From contig NZ_BALM01000010.1 of the NCBI RefSeq assembly GCF_000614975.1, positions 78,294-142,293 on the forward strand: a stretch of DNA of 64,000 nucleotides, given 5' to 3'. This DNA is from Shewanella marina JCM 15074. GTDB lineage: Bacteria; Pseudomonadota; Gammaproteobacteria; Enterobacterales; Shewanellaceae. Positions 8,217-18,278 of the stretch are shown here, in pieces. The translations under genes were made by a program, and so were the position numbers. Under the pieces are notes generated by a model that did not search any database, was not told the origin of the DNA, and saw only the letters and a program-made list of their open reading frames with translations. The stretch's first letter is position 1. Every line of letters begins with the position of its first letter.

Positions 8217-9404
8217 TTATGCTTTGATTTCGTTTGTTGGCAAAGATGTGGCCTGAGGCTCTTGTTCTAGTGTTGCGGTTTCAGTTTCAATCGGTTCATT
8301 TAACATATACATAGCGAGCCATGCGGTAATAGGGATGGTTAGTACAATCCCTACGCTGCCTGCAAGTGCGTGGATAATGCTTAATGAAATCACTGGCGTA
8401 TTGATAAATTGAGTGATTGACATATCTAAGCCCCAGACCATCATGATGGTGGTCAATGAGCTACCTGCAAATGCCATAATAAGGGTGTTGGTCATGGTGC
8501 CCATAATATCGCGACCAATGTTCATGCTGGCTTGCATTAATTGTTTTGGTGTTAATTTTGGATCGGTAATGCGTAGCTCGTTATAGGCTGAAGCGATAGA
8601 GATTGACACATCCATTACCGCGCCTAGGGCTGAAATCATAATGGCGACAAACATTAGCCAGCGGATTTGAATCGGCTGGGTGGCGAGGTAAATAACATCT
8701 TCGCCTTTATCGAGGTAAATACCTGATAGATGCGCAAACTCACCAAATAACTGGGCCATCACGCCTGCAGCAATGACGCCGAGTAGGGTGCCTGCCATAG
8801 CGCAATAACTTTTGCGGTTATTGCCTGTCACCAAAATAAAGTTAACCACAATTTTGAGGCCCATTAATACGATGGTGACGAGTACTGGATCCCAACCCGC
8901 AAAAATAGCGGGAATTAACACGCCGACCACTAATGCTGCGGTAAAGTAGAGTGATACCACTGAGTTAATGCCTTCACGCTTACCAAATGACAAGAGCAAT
9001 AATAAAAAGGCAAAACACATCCAATAAATCGCGGTTGAACGCTTATGGTTATAGGCCCAATAAACGGTGCCGTTGGCGGTTTCGCGGATCATCATAATAA
9101 AGGTGTCGCCCTCTGATACCAGTACGTTATGTTGTCTGCTGAGGGGATTTTTAACTTCGACCACTTTACCTGTTAAGGCGCCATCTAAAATTTCGGCGGT
9201 AAAAACTTGTTTGCCAGTGAGGATGGAAGGCACGCGCGGATCGGGCGCGAGGTCGTTACTGCTAACATGGATAACTTTGGCATCCACAAATACCTGCTCA
9301 AGCGATGACTTGGGTTTTAAATGGTCGCTCAAACTCGGTGAAATATAAAATATTACCGTTGAAAGTAGGGTGATAAACAGCGTAAAGCGATAAGTGGTTA
9401 GCAT
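8217..9404 (-). CDS. YibE/F family membrane protein
   Basis: A 395-residue inner-membrane protein of the YibE/F family, whose function is unknown. An N-terminal membrane segment is followed by an extracytoplasmic beta-rich stretch (about 35-125) and then about seven membrane helices. The family signature is clear near residues 260-315: GAVMDVSISIASAYNEL and NIGRDIMGTMTNTLIMAF. The C-terminal tail is Glu/Thr-rich and cytoplasmic or disordered. It is monocistronic, with a terminator just downstream. Start ATG at 9404. Confidence 0.85.
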   Translation of the reverse strand: MLTTYRFTLFITLLSTVIFYISPSLSDHLKPKSSLEQVFVDAKVIHVSSNDLAPDPRVPSILTGKQVFTAEILDGALTGKVVEVKNPLSRQHNVLVSEGDTFIMMIRETANGTVYWAYNHKRSTAIYWMCFAFLLLLLSFGKREGINSVVSLYFTAALVVGVLIPAIFAGWDPVLVTIVLMGLKIVVNFILVTGNNRKSYCAMAGTLLGVIAAGVMAQLFGEFAHLSGIYLDKGEDVIYLATQPIQIRWLMFVAIMISALGAVMDVSISIASAYNELRITDPKLTPKQLMQASMNIGRDIMGTMTNTLIMAFAGSSLTTIMMVWGLDMSITQFINTPVISLSIIHALAGSVGIVLTIPITAWLAMYMLNEPIETETATLEQEPQATSLPTNEIKA

Positions 9405-9543
9405 AAGAAAACTACTTTAGGTGACTTGTTCACCATGATTACGAGGGTTAATCAATAGCGTTATTCGCTTTGACGAATGTAATGTGCTTAAGATAACCCT
9501 ACCAATATGGCAGGGTTATCTATGGCCACTAAAACTTAATCAA

Positions 9544-11702
9544 TTAAGCTTCAGGCACGCAGCCTTTGTACACTTGATTTTGATCCGCATTACCGTAGTT
9601 AGGGTTCACAAAATAAGTGCTCGCATCTTTCACGTTTAGTGAGTGTAAAATGCCTGGGTACTTTGGATTTTCTGGGTCAATCTTTACACAGATTTCTTGC
9701 TTGATTAGACGGTTCCATAGCGCTTCGCCTGCACCGTTATCGGTACGTAATAGCGTGATTGCGCCGTTTGCTTGGTACTGCTTGAATTCCCAGTTTGGAT
9801 TGCTGAAGTCTTTAGCGTTAACGCCTTTGTTCACTTCAACATATTCAGTTAGCATGTCGCGCACTGCGTATACTGGTTCGTTAACTGAGTCGTAGTATAC
9901 GTCTGCATCGGTTGCCCAGCCGTACTTCTTCACGTTTGAGCCCCAACGGTAGCTGTTTAAGGCCACTTTGTAGGTTGCTTTTGGATCAAATGGCTTGCCG
10001 TTGATCTCGATAATTTCGATACGGTTACCTTCGTTAGTGATGTTATAGGTGTCGTCCATTGAGAACGCTTCACCTGCTAAATCAACTACAAATTGAATTT
10101 GGCCGTCGAACTGATCGTACATGTAAGCTTTACTACCTTTTGCGAATGAAACCGTTAGGTCGCCTTCTTTATAGGTATTGAAGTAGGTGTATGACCACTC
10201 CATATAACGCTTTAGGTTTTCACCTGTCATGTTGATACCGATAAGCGTGTTATCGTACTTGTACAGGTTAGTTGAATCTTTCTTTGCGTAAGTTTGACCG
10301 TCAATTAGGTTTGAGCTGTCAGAGAATAGTGATGCTGCAGAGATGTCTGCTTTTGATTTTTGGATCTGGATTTGATGGATGAAGTCCATTAATGGCGTAT
10401 CAACCACTTTTGCGGTGTGAATTGTGGTGTATAGACGGCCAATTTCTTGGTTTAGGTCTTGATGCGTTGCTTCATCTGCGCCTTTACCCGGTGTGAAGTC
10501 GCCAACGACTTTACCTAATTCTGTCTGCGCATCTGTTTTTGATACATCATCAATATATTGGAACTGTGCTTTGATATCTTCATTTTCTACAACATCTTTA
10601 GTGGTGATGTTGCTTAATGTGGTATCAACCATTTCCCACTTGCCAGCGGCATTTTTCTTTAACTGGATCTCAGCTTTCGCCAGTGCCCAACCCCATTTGC
10701 CCGGCTCGATAATTTTAACGCTTTGGCTGCGGTTTGCTTCGTTATAAGTGCCTGCCAGTGCTTTATCTTCCGCTACGTCACCGCCTGCTAATGAAATGTC
10801 AGCGACTTTAATTTCATCACCAGTCGCTTTTTGTACGCTTTCAATATAAGTGGCGTGCTCGTGACCTGCTAGGATGACGTCAAACTTGTCTGCCATTTCT
10901 GCTGCAATTTTATGTACGCCAGCGCCCGCATCTGAATCACGACCGATATGGAATGCACCCACAATCACATCTGGTGAGTACTTTTGAATTAATTCATCAA
11001 CAGCGGCACGAGTTGATGCTAATTCTTCATCAAACTTTAAACCCGCGAAATGGCTAGGAGCTGATGCTTCCCAGTTTGGTACGTTTGACGGAGTTAAACC
11101 TACAATCGCCACTTTTGCACCATCAACTTCAAAGATTTGGTAAGCGCGAATGTAGTTTGCGCTGTTGTCTTCCCACTTAATGTTGCTTGAGATAACCGCG
11201 CCATTGAAATGGTCTAGGTTACGGTCGATAAAGCTACGTTCGAAGTTGAACTCGTGGTTACCCGGTACCCATAAATCGAACTCTAGTGCGTTTAGGTTGA
11301 TACTACTGGGTGAGTTGGGTCATCGTTGAATAGCTGCGCTGAGTTACCTTGCACGGTATCACCGATATCAACCAAAATCATATTTGGGTGGTCAGCTTTT
11401 TGCTGCTTTAGCAGGGTAGCGATACGGGTTAAACCTGCATCTTTATCTTCTGCATCTAATGCATAATCATAACCAAAAATACGGCCATGTAAGTCAGCAG
11501 TAGCACCGATAGTAATGGTTAGCTCATCAACTTCTTGTTGGCTTTTTACTACGATGTCTGGCGTGTTAGTTAAGGTTTTACCTTCAGTAACCACAGGTGC
11601 GTAGCCGCTATCTGTGTTAATGATTGTAGTGGTGTCGTCTGAACAGCCAGAGATACTGGCTAGAATTGCCAATCCCAACACACTGTATTTTGTTTTCATC
11701 AT
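9544..11702 (-). pseudogene. Lipoprotein 5'-nucleotidase / 2',3'-cyclic phosphodiesterase, one-base frameshift near 11310
   Basis: Metallophosphatase of the CpdB/UshA group, which degrades nucleotides outside the cytoplasm. The N-terminus MMKTKYSVLGLAILASISGCS is a lipoprotein signal with Cys 20. Metal-site motifs appear in order: TADLHGR, VDIGDTVQGN, then in the second frame PGNHEF, HIGRDSDAG and LAGHEH, followed by the 5'-nucleotidase C-terminal domain ending VYKGCVPEA. The first frame stops after 136 residues (HPVVST then TAA). The second frame is open through NALEFDLWVPGNHEF. Adding one C, to make ACCCTAAAC, joins them into about 719 residues. The total span of 2159 bases fits a single missing base. 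Either the gene is freshly inactivated or this is a sequence error. Confidence 0.85.
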
Positions 11703-12365
11703 ATCAACCCTATTTATTATGAGTTGCCACTAAGCCTGTTGCTAGGCTCAATGACTTGATTTTGCTGTTATTCGTTTGAATAGCGAGCATTGCCCGTTAG
11801 CCGACCATTCTTAATTGATGCTTCACTAACAGGTGTGGATTGTAATGTTATAAATGTTGATAAAAATGATCTTGGTCAACCGATATTAACTGTTTAAAAT
11901 CAGTTGGATACGCATGTGTATAAGTTGTTGTTTGGCTAAGATGTTGTTGATTGGTGCGTAAAAAATACAGTGGTTATTTTTATTGCTAACAGTTTGTTGG
12001 TATTTATTTTATGGTTAACGCATCGTAATAAAGTCGTATTGGCTGGTGGACGGATAGTTGATTTGTAACTTATTAATATAGAAGCAATTATCATTAATAA
12101 TTTAGGGTGTTCTTAACTGTTTAGATGCAATGATATTAGGCGAGGAAGCTAAGGTTAGATTTTTCTGAAAAAAGGAAACGGTAATTACTAAATTTGAATT
12201 GATTACTTTAGCTGATGAAATATTATCAAGTTATTGTATTAGTTTAATTTGTTATTATTCATGCTGTTATTGATTATTTTGCCGCTATATCAATAAGCCT
12301 TAAGGCTGTTCTTATTTTAAAATAATAATCAACTTTCTAGTAACAAATGGCACAAGATGTGTTCA
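11703..12365. other. AT-rich intergenic region upstream of the nucleotidase
   Basis: About 660 bases with no open frame that resembles a gene on either strand. It presumably holds the promoter of the minus-strand nucleotidase, but I cannot place one convincingly. Confidence 0.5.
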
Positions 12366-12396
12366 ATAAAAAAGCTCGCCGAAGCGAGCTTTAAAG
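12366..12396 (-). terminator. Terminator, probably the original yicC terminator
   Basis: The arms AAAGCTCG and CGAGCTTT form a hairpin with a T run on the minus strand. It lies just beyond the duplicated yicC tail (12414-12433), in the position a yicC terminator would hold if the island were absent. It may now serve the radical SAM gene. Confidence 0.75.
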
Positions 12397-12413
12397 AAGC
12401 GTAGAATAGTGAT

Positions 12414-12433
12414 TATTCTACGTTTTGGATCTG
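12414..12433 (-). repeat. Left copy of the yicC 3' end (putative attachment-site repeat)
   Basis: Twenty bases match 18280-18299 at 18 positions. Read on the minus strand it still encodes the last YicC residues, QIQNVE, followed by TAA, with only synonymous differences; the sequence before it does not resemble yicC. This is what site-specific insertion into a gene's 3' end leaves behind. Confidence 0.75.
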
Positions 12434-12522
12434 AATGTAGCAAAAAATGACTAATTAAAGAAATACAATGTGTTAGGTGTTGTGTCGGTTATTATTTATA
12501 TATATCACCATACTAAACACTG

Positions 12523-13428
12523 TTATTTGTTTTGAGTCTCTATGCGCCTTTTCGCCCAGTCTTGGTAATGCTTATCCCAAGAGTGGGAGTTTTTTTGAAC
12601 CTCCAAAGGAGGACGTAATTTATCAGGTACATAGTGACCATCATAAAATCGACCACACAATCTACAGGCAATCTCCATTAAGTCTCTCATGTCATCATCG
12701 GTTGATGGCAACGATTGCCTTCCTCGTCGTAAACCTAACACTCTATCTATTCCACCCGCTACAGCACAAGGATAATAACCCTGTGGGGTAAGTCCCATGC
12801 CACAGCTACTTGTTATGTCACACCCGTTGCTATAGTCAGCGAATGTGTACCAAATACTATCTTGCGGCGCCATATTAAATGGCCCAAAACTAGGTTGAAC
12901 ATTGCTGTTCTTATATGAGTTCTCTATAGAGATACCTTCAGGAATGCGGTCTAATGTTGCATTCACTTTTCGGCCATAACCATTCGTAACTAGCTCAATA
13001 ATGGTTTCTGGGTGAGCTGCTTTAAGTCGTAATAACTGTTCCATTATGGCGCTAAATTCGGGGTGCAAGGTTGGTTCACCACCCAACACTCTAATACGTT
13101 TCCAAGGAGTCGGGCGTTTTAAGGATTGCTCTACAAAATTGATTATCTGGTTCAGATCTATATGTATATTATCAGGAGCTTGAGCGGACGAACGATTGCA
13201 ATTATTGCATTTCAAGTTGCATTGATAGGTTATATCGATTTCAATCAATTCGTGTGATGTATGATATTGACCGCCCATAAACATTGTCGGAAGCTTTTGA
13301 ATCCGTAACCAACGTAGCAGTTTTTTTAACGCGAATAACCAGCGAATCAATGTGACATACTTCGTTGGATAATCTTTAGGGTACCGAAAGGAGGATTGAT
13401 TAGTCTTACGTAAATTCCAATTTTTCAC
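12523..13428 (-). CDS. Radical SAM protein
   Basis: A 301-residue radical SAM enzyme. The cluster motif CNLKCNNC (Cys 70, 74, 77) is followed by the GGEP motif at 116-119, which binds SAM. A second set of cysteines (203, 209, 221, 255, 258) could hold an auxiliary cluster as in SPASM proteins. The first 50 residues are basic and tryptophan/leucine-rich, possibly membrane-associated. The substrate is unknown; its neighbours are glycosyltransferases, so a sugar or a glycan-linked peptide is possible but not shown. It is divergent from the next gene with 69 bases between them. Start ATG at 13428. Confidence 0.8.
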   Translation of the reverse strand: MKNWNLRKTNQSSFRYPKDYPTKYVTLIRWLFALKKLLRWLRIQKLPTMFMGGQYHTSHELIEIDITYQCNLKCNNCNRSSAQAPDNIHIDLNQIINFVEQSLKRPTPWKRIRVLGGEPTLHPEFSAIMEQLLRLKAAHPETIIELVTNGYGRKVNATLDRIPEGISIENSYKNSNVQPSFGPFNMAPQDSIWYTFADYSNGCDITSSCGMGLTPQGYYPCAVAGGIDRVLGLRRGRQSLPSTDDDMRDLMEIACRLCGRFYDGHYVPDKLRPPLEVQKNSHSWDKHYQDWAKRRIETQNK

Positions 13429-13497
13429 TTTGTACTTTAGCTCTCTGCTTATATCTCATATTATGCGAGTTATCTTCGGTGTAACTCGATATTATTG

Positions 13498-14289
13498 ATG
13501 CTTATTAACAACGAATATTGCCAATCTGCGCCATGGTTACTTATTGGTAATGGGCCAACCACTGATTCGGTATATGGATTGTTGTCACAATCTAAGTTCA
13601 ACACTGTTGTATTTAATCATGGCTATAACGACCTCACTAGCGCTAGCCGCATCTATAATGCAATGTTAGCGAACGCTGATTTACCTAAGTGTATATCTGG
13701 CATATTGGCGACTGAACTTTTTGCTGCACAATTAATACAAAGCCATGCATTGTTATGCCATGACTTAGGACAGGTAGCATCTGTTGGGCTAACCACTATG
13801 CATGCTCTAACACAAATATCAGAAGCGGACATATGTGTAATGGGCATGACGCTACTACCTTCGATAGTGATACCTGACAATTGCTCTTCTAAAAGAGCAA
13901 TCCCTAGCCAATATCACAATTGGCTAGGTGAACGTCATATTGCATTGCAATTACGTAAGCGGTATTCCATTGCATGGCCCGACTTAACTCTGAAGTCGGC
14001 CCCAACTGGGCGCGAGTGGATTGCAAATCCTGATTACTTATTATTACAATTACAGCAACGGCCTGCTGATTTAGAAGCCATTAACCAATTATCACAGATC
14101 TCTGTAGAATGTTGGTCGTCACACTTAACCAGAGACTCTTTACAAGAGCTTGAACCATTATTTCACCTAAATAGAAAACAACATTATTCTAAAAATTGGT
14201 GGTTATTTGACTATAATGCTTCAGGTGCAATAGCTACAATTCATTATACTCTTGCTTGGTGTCAACAGGTGTTATTCTCTAACTCGTAA
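13498..14289 (+). CDS. Hypothetical protein with N-terminal GNGPT motif
   Basis: A 263-residue protein I do not recognise. It starts with a hydrophobic strand and a glycine loop, WLLIGNGPT at residues 13-21, followed about 18 residues later by VVFNHGY. That arrangement recalls the nucleotide-sugar site of sialyltransferase-like enzymes (GNGPS followed by an FRCN-type strand), but the rest shows no clear match, so this is a weak analogy. There is no signal peptide or membrane segment. The ATG at 13498 is preferred over the TTG at 13495. Its end overlaps the convergent 1001-residue gene by 18 bases. Confidence 0.6.
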   Translation: MLINNEYCQSAPWLLIGNGPTTDSVYGLLSQSKFNTVVFNHGYNDLTSASRIYNAMLANADLPKCISGILATELFAAQLIQSHALLCHDLGQVASVGLTTMHALTQISEADICVMGMTLLPSIVIPDNCSSKRAIPSQYHNWLGERHIALQLRKRYSIAWPDLTLKSAPTGREWIANPDYLLLQLQQRPADLEAINQLSQISVECWSSHLTRDSLQELEPLFHLNRKQHYSKNWWLFDYNASGAIATIHYTLAWCQQVLFSNS

Positions 14290-17277
14290 AGACTCTTTAG
14301 TAAATAAATTATGCAGTAACTTAGTTTGTTCTGCTTTTTGGGATTGCGTATATTCATCTCGCTGATGAAAGTAGGTGTACCCTTGATCTAAAAATATTGG
14401 ATGGTTTGCCATTTCAGCCATTGGCAGCATCGTTGCGTAATCAGTAACTGATGCTATCCATTCATTACCGTTTTTAAAATAAGAAAGAGGAACATTATCA
14501 AATAACGATTTTTTAAATGCACGCTGATGTGCCCAGACGTTACCTCCTCCTTTATGCCTCACATCTGTATATTCTGGTTGATAGAGCTTTAGGGGCTTAT
14601 TTGGTCTAAACATTGGCATCTGTATAAGATCTGCCCCCGCTTTTTCTGCATCGCAAATACTTTGCACTACATCTTTGCGCATCAAGCAATCATCTTGATC
14701 TAAGATCACTATTATACTTTCATCATTGCAACATACTTCGGATATACCATAGATAAAGTTAGGTATGCGTCCTTGGTGTTGTTCGCGACGAATAAGTGTC
14801 GTTCTTGGCTTTAATGATCCCAGTAGTAGGGGGTAGTGCCAATTGTGGCTATAACCACTAGCATCATCGATTAAGACAATGCCAAATGATTGAATAGTCT
14901 GTGCTCTTAAGCTATCAAGACAACGAATTAGCTTTTCAATACTGGTATACCGCCCCTTTAATAAAAAGATTACCGACTCTTTTCGCTGAGGGTAGTGCCA
15001 GTCTGCGTTGGCCACTAAGTCAAACTGTTCTTGTTGATCTTCGGGATACAAACCTTGGGCAATATTATCTCTAACAACAGCAAAATCGACATTTATTTTG
15101 TCTTCATTTCGAGGGTGTACATAAAAGGTTTTTGGGTCACCGCCACGTAATGAGCTGAGGCTATCTAGCTTTTGTCTAGCTTGTAAAGCACGATGCCAGG
15201 TTAGTGTAAATTTACTATTGATAACCGGGTTAGAAATAGGCTGTAGTGCTGTGATTTTTTTTAGGTCTAGTAACCCCATTCTAACCTCTGGTGCAAATAG
15301 CCCATCTTGACCAAAATATGGTAAAAACTTATCAGTTGATTTAGGAATATTAAATCCCACGCTAAGAACGGAAGGATTTACTAGCTCAGCTTTCATTTCT
15401 GCTAAATAATCATGTTGCCAATCTTTTCTGCCCACCAGTACATCACAGTCACACTGCAATACATATCGTGTTTCAATTTGATCAAATGCCCATACTTGAG
15501 AAAAAAGAGGTGCAAGTTTCTCAGTGTGAGAATGAGTGACTTCAGATGTACCAAACCATTGGCTATAAGTAGCTTGTATTTGGAGCTCACAAGTTGGGGC
15601 TAAAAGAATTTCATCAATAACCTTTTCCTTCAATAGTTTATTGGCAACAAGGTTCAGTTTATTAAAATCACCTTGATGAAACTGGCGTAAAAACGGTCCA
15701 AGATAATTATCGATAAGCAGGATGATTCGTTTAAATCTTCGAGGGAAGTTTAATTGGGTAACAATATGACTGACTTGCGAAAACAATACTTCTGAATCTT
15801 GAGAACAGGCCTTGATGAGCAGTGTTGTGTCTATATCTACATTTGCCTTAAATGGTATAAGTTCATTACTTTGCTGCAAAGCAACATTAGGGTGTAATGC
15901 TTCGATAAGTGCTAAATAAAAGTCTGAAAAGCCTTTTAATTGATCTAATGCTTTATCTTGCGGAACAAATGATTGGCGCCTAACTAACTCCTCATCAGGT
16001 AGCTGGAGAATAGCTATTGCGTACAAACGTGCAGTCATATCAAGAAACTTACTTGATGTAAGTGGCTGAATATCACTGCCTATATCTATATAGTGCAGGC
16101 TACCATCTGGAAGTTGACGAATATTATCTCTTTTAATATTCATACAACAGACTCCGGCTTTATACATTCCTTGTAGAAATTGGCAAACTACAATACTTGA
16201 TATGGGTATTTGTAATTCTGTAGAGCATAAATTAGGAGTACTATAACACCAGTAGTTTTGTTGCTTGATCCACTTTGCTTGAGGGACGAGGTTATTACGG
16301 GGTAATGCTTGTTTAAGCCAATTTACATGTTCATCATCTAATGCCCATGGATAAAACTGCTTCTTAATTTCGTCATCTCTTTGAACAACGACACCCTCTT
16401 GTCCTGAACCTAAATAGTGGTGATAGGGCTTTTGTGCTAAAAACCATTGTTTTGCAACATAAGCTAAGCGCTGTCGTTGTACTTTCCAAACGTCTTTATT
16501 TTTATTACTTTGGGTATCTGTACCCTCCAAAGTATATCTCGCGTAGTATGGGTAACTAATAATTTCACCCGTAAACTGAGGTAATAACAATAATCTAGTG
16601 ACAAACCAATGGTCTTCAGCGCTTCGAATGTTTGGATAGCGTTCAGTCACCTTTGTGCTGAGTAGCAAATTACATGAAGGTAGTTCATTACTGGATTTAC
16701 CATTGCAAAAGCCATTTATGAAAGTGAGCAACTTGTCAGGATTCAATAGAATCTTTGGGTCAGCAATATTCGTTTGTAATAACAAATTGCCATCTTGAAC
16801 TAATCGATTACTTCCAAGAATAAAATCAACTTGTTTCTCTTCTCCTTTTATCCATAAGGACTCAACACTTTTGGTATTATCGAAGACATCATCAGCATCT
16901 AGCCTAGCAACCCACTTTGCAGAGGTTGTTGCCGCATAATCAAGTATCTGATTTCTCATTCTTGCAGGTGAACCACAAGCAGCACTTAATATAGTGACAG
17001 AAGGGTGAGATAAAAGCTCTTCACTATATCCCCTCCAGTTATCCGTGGATTGATCATCAACAATAACTATTTGTGCTTTACATTCAACAACGACTGTTTG
17101 CGATATAGCACTGAGTAATGCTCTAGCAAGGGAGTTTGCCTGATTATGTAAGCCTATCCCTATTAAAATAGGGGCATTAATATATTTTAAATCACATAAC
17201 TTATGTTTTACAATTTGACGTAATACCAAGCCTGCTGTCGGCTTACGGGTAGTTTTAAAAGAGCGAACCGGCAACAA
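14272..17277 (-). CDS. Multidomain protein: three glycosyltransferase-like domains plus a kinase-like domain
   Basis: A 1001-residue cytosolic protein. Residues 36-255 are a GT2 fold (VDDQS at 73-77, DADD at 127-130). Residues 285-430 look like a protein/sugar kinase: glycine loop GSGQEGVV (290-297), a catalytic-loop analogue CMNIKRDNI (378-386) and DIG (398-400) in place of DFG. The usual catalytic Asp of HRD is Asn 380. Residues 500-735 hold another GT-A-like region (CDCDVLVG, 609-616), and 768-975 a second GT2 domain (LIDDAS, DQDD at 860-863). The start is TTG at 17277, with AAGGA 8 bases upstream; no ATG occurs before residue 107. It overlaps the upstream GT2 gene by 23 bases, so both are one operon. 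It probably builds a surface glycan; the target is unknown. Confidence 0.75.
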   Translation of the reverse strand: MLPVRSFKTTRKPTAGLVLRQIVKHKLCDLKYINAPILIGIGLHNQANSLARALLSAISQTVVVECKAQIVIVDDQSTDNWRGYSEELLSHPSVTILSAACGSPARMRNQILDYAATTSAKWVARLDADDVFDNTKSVESLWIKGEEKQVDFILGSNRLVQDGNLLLQTNIADPKILLNPDKLLTFINGFCNGKSSNELPSCNLLLSTKVTERYPNIRSAEDHWFVTRLLLLPQFTGEIISYPYYARYTLEGTDTQSNKNKDVWKVQRQRLAYVAKQWFLAQKPYHHYLGSGQEGVVVQRDDEIKKQFYPWALDDEHVNWLKQALPRNNLVPQAKWIKQQNYWCYSTPNLCSTELQIPISSIVVCQFLQGMYKAGVCCMNIKRDNIRQLPDGSLHYIDIGSDIQPLTSSKFLDMTARLYAIAILQLPDEELVRRQSFVPQDKALDQLKGFSDFYLALIEALHPNVALQQSNELIPFKANVDIDTTLLIKACSQDSEVLFSQVSHIVTQLNFPRRFKRIILLIDNYLGPFLRQFHQGDFNKLNLVANKLLKEKVIDEILLAPTCELQIQATYSQWFGTSEVTHSHTEKLAPLFSQVWAFDQIETRYVLQCDCDVLVGRKDWQHDYLAEMKAELVNPSVLSVGFNIPKSTDKFLPYFGQDGLFAPEVRMGLLDLKKITALQPISNPVINSKFTLTWHRALQARQKLDSLSSLRGGDPKTFYVHPRNEDKINVDFAVVRDNIAQGLYPEDQQEQFDLVANADWHYPQRKESVIFLLKGRYTSIEKLIRCLDSLRAQTIQSFGIVLIDDASGYSHNWHYPLLLGSLKPRTTLIRREQHQGRIPNFIYGISEVCCNDESIIVILDQDDCLMRKDVVQSICDAEKAGADLIQMPMFRPNKPLKLYQPEYTDVRHKGGGNVWAHQRAFKKSLFDNVPLSYFKNGNEWIASVTDYATMLPMAEMANHPIFLDQGYTYFHQRDEYTQSQKAEQTKLLHNLFTKESLRVRE

Positions 17278-18094
17278 TTTTATTATCCTTATTAGCGTTT
17301 ATTTCATTTAAGATAACTTGCTTGGTGATATTGAACTTAGACAATGTTCTTTCAAAATACTTGTCCAGTTGGTCTGTAGACATAAGCTTGCCATGCAATG
17401 ACAGAAATTGAGCACAGCCTTTAATTTTCTGGAATGAGCCATTGGCTGACAACGAATTAGAATGCATACCTAAATTCCAAGTGACAGTCACAATCTGTGT
17501 ATATGTAATTACTATTTCTGGTATTGACAATATTCTGATAGCCAAATCTTTATCATTACTGCTAATCAGTCCATCACTGAAGCCTCCAACCTTCCTTAGG
17601 AGTTGCAAACGACAAAAAGTATTTGAGCCTTGCCAGCCTGGGTTGCCAATTAAAAAGTCACTCTGCACTATGTTATTAGGAATGTTAGCAATAACTAATT
17701 TACCCTCTTGAACAACTGCAATTCCCGATAGTACGACATCTGCACGACCTTGCTCAGAGAGGCTGATGCATTGATCCAAGTGGTTTGGATGCCAACAATC
17801 ATCATCATCTAATATCGCTACATAACAATCTTCAAATTGATTATCTATGTAGATTAACCCTGTGTTCCAGGAGCCTGCTGCACCTTGAGCTCGTTGATTA
17901 ATGAGGGCTGTAACTTGAATAGGCGCAACCAAGGCCTTTACTGCGGTAAGTTCTTGGTCTGTTAAGGGGACATTATCGGTTACGAGTACTATCCTGTTAG
18001 GTAAACAGGTTTGGGCAATCACAGAGGGTAATGAGACGTTTAAAAGGGATTCTATACGGGGAATTGAGGCGATTAATGTCACTATGTCCATCAT
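17255..18094 (-). CDS. Family 2 glycosyltransferase
   Basis: A 279-residue GT2 enzyme, expected to transfer a sugar from a nucleotide-sugar donor. It begins with the strand IVTLIASIPR and carries QGAAGSWNTG and the metal-binding cluster ILDDDDCW (Asp 96-99). NDKDLAIR near residue 180 fits the acceptor/base region. No membrane segment is seen, so it is probably cytosolic. Its end overlaps the start of the 1001-residue gene by 23 bases, so the two are cotranscribed and translationally linked. It is the first gene of the island next to yicC. Confidence 0.8.
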   Translation of the reverse strand: MMDIVTLIASIPRIESLLNVSLPSVIAQTCLPNRIVLVTDNVPLTDQELTAVKALVAPIQVTALINQRAQGAAGSWNTGLIYIDNQFEDCYVAILDDDDCWHPNHLDQCISLSEQGRADVVLSGIAVVQEGKLVIANIPNNIVQSDFLIGNPGWQGSNTFCRLQLLRKVGGFSDGLISSNDKDLAIRILSIPEIVITYTQIVTVTWNLGMHSNSLSANGSFQKIKGCAQFLSLHGKLMSTDQLDKYFERTLSKFNITKQVILNEINANKDNKIVAGSLF

Positions 18095-18161
18095 CGATAG
18101 CCTTACGTTCTAGCTTGTTACTCTTAATAAAAGCTAATTATTCATTAAGTTATGACTCAAT

Positions 18162-18188
18162 GTGGTGACTAATTATTTTAGTCACCAC
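18162..18188. repeat. Perfect inverted repeat between yicC and the GT2 gene
   Basis: GTGGTGACT and AGTCACCAC form a perfect 9-bp stem with a 9-base loop. There is no T run on either strand. It could be a weak yicC terminator or a binding site upstream of the island operon; the sequence does not decide. Confidence 0.4.
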
Positions 18189-18278
18189 TTCAAGTGAAAC
18201 TATTTAGAACAAGTAAAAACAAATAAAATACTAAAAACCGCAATTACAGAATTTTAGCTAATAAGAGGCTTTAAATAC

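Noticed and set aside
12477..12791. 104-residue plus-strand open frame
   Set aside because: It is antisense to the radical SAM gene, has no recognisable domain and no ribosome binding site.
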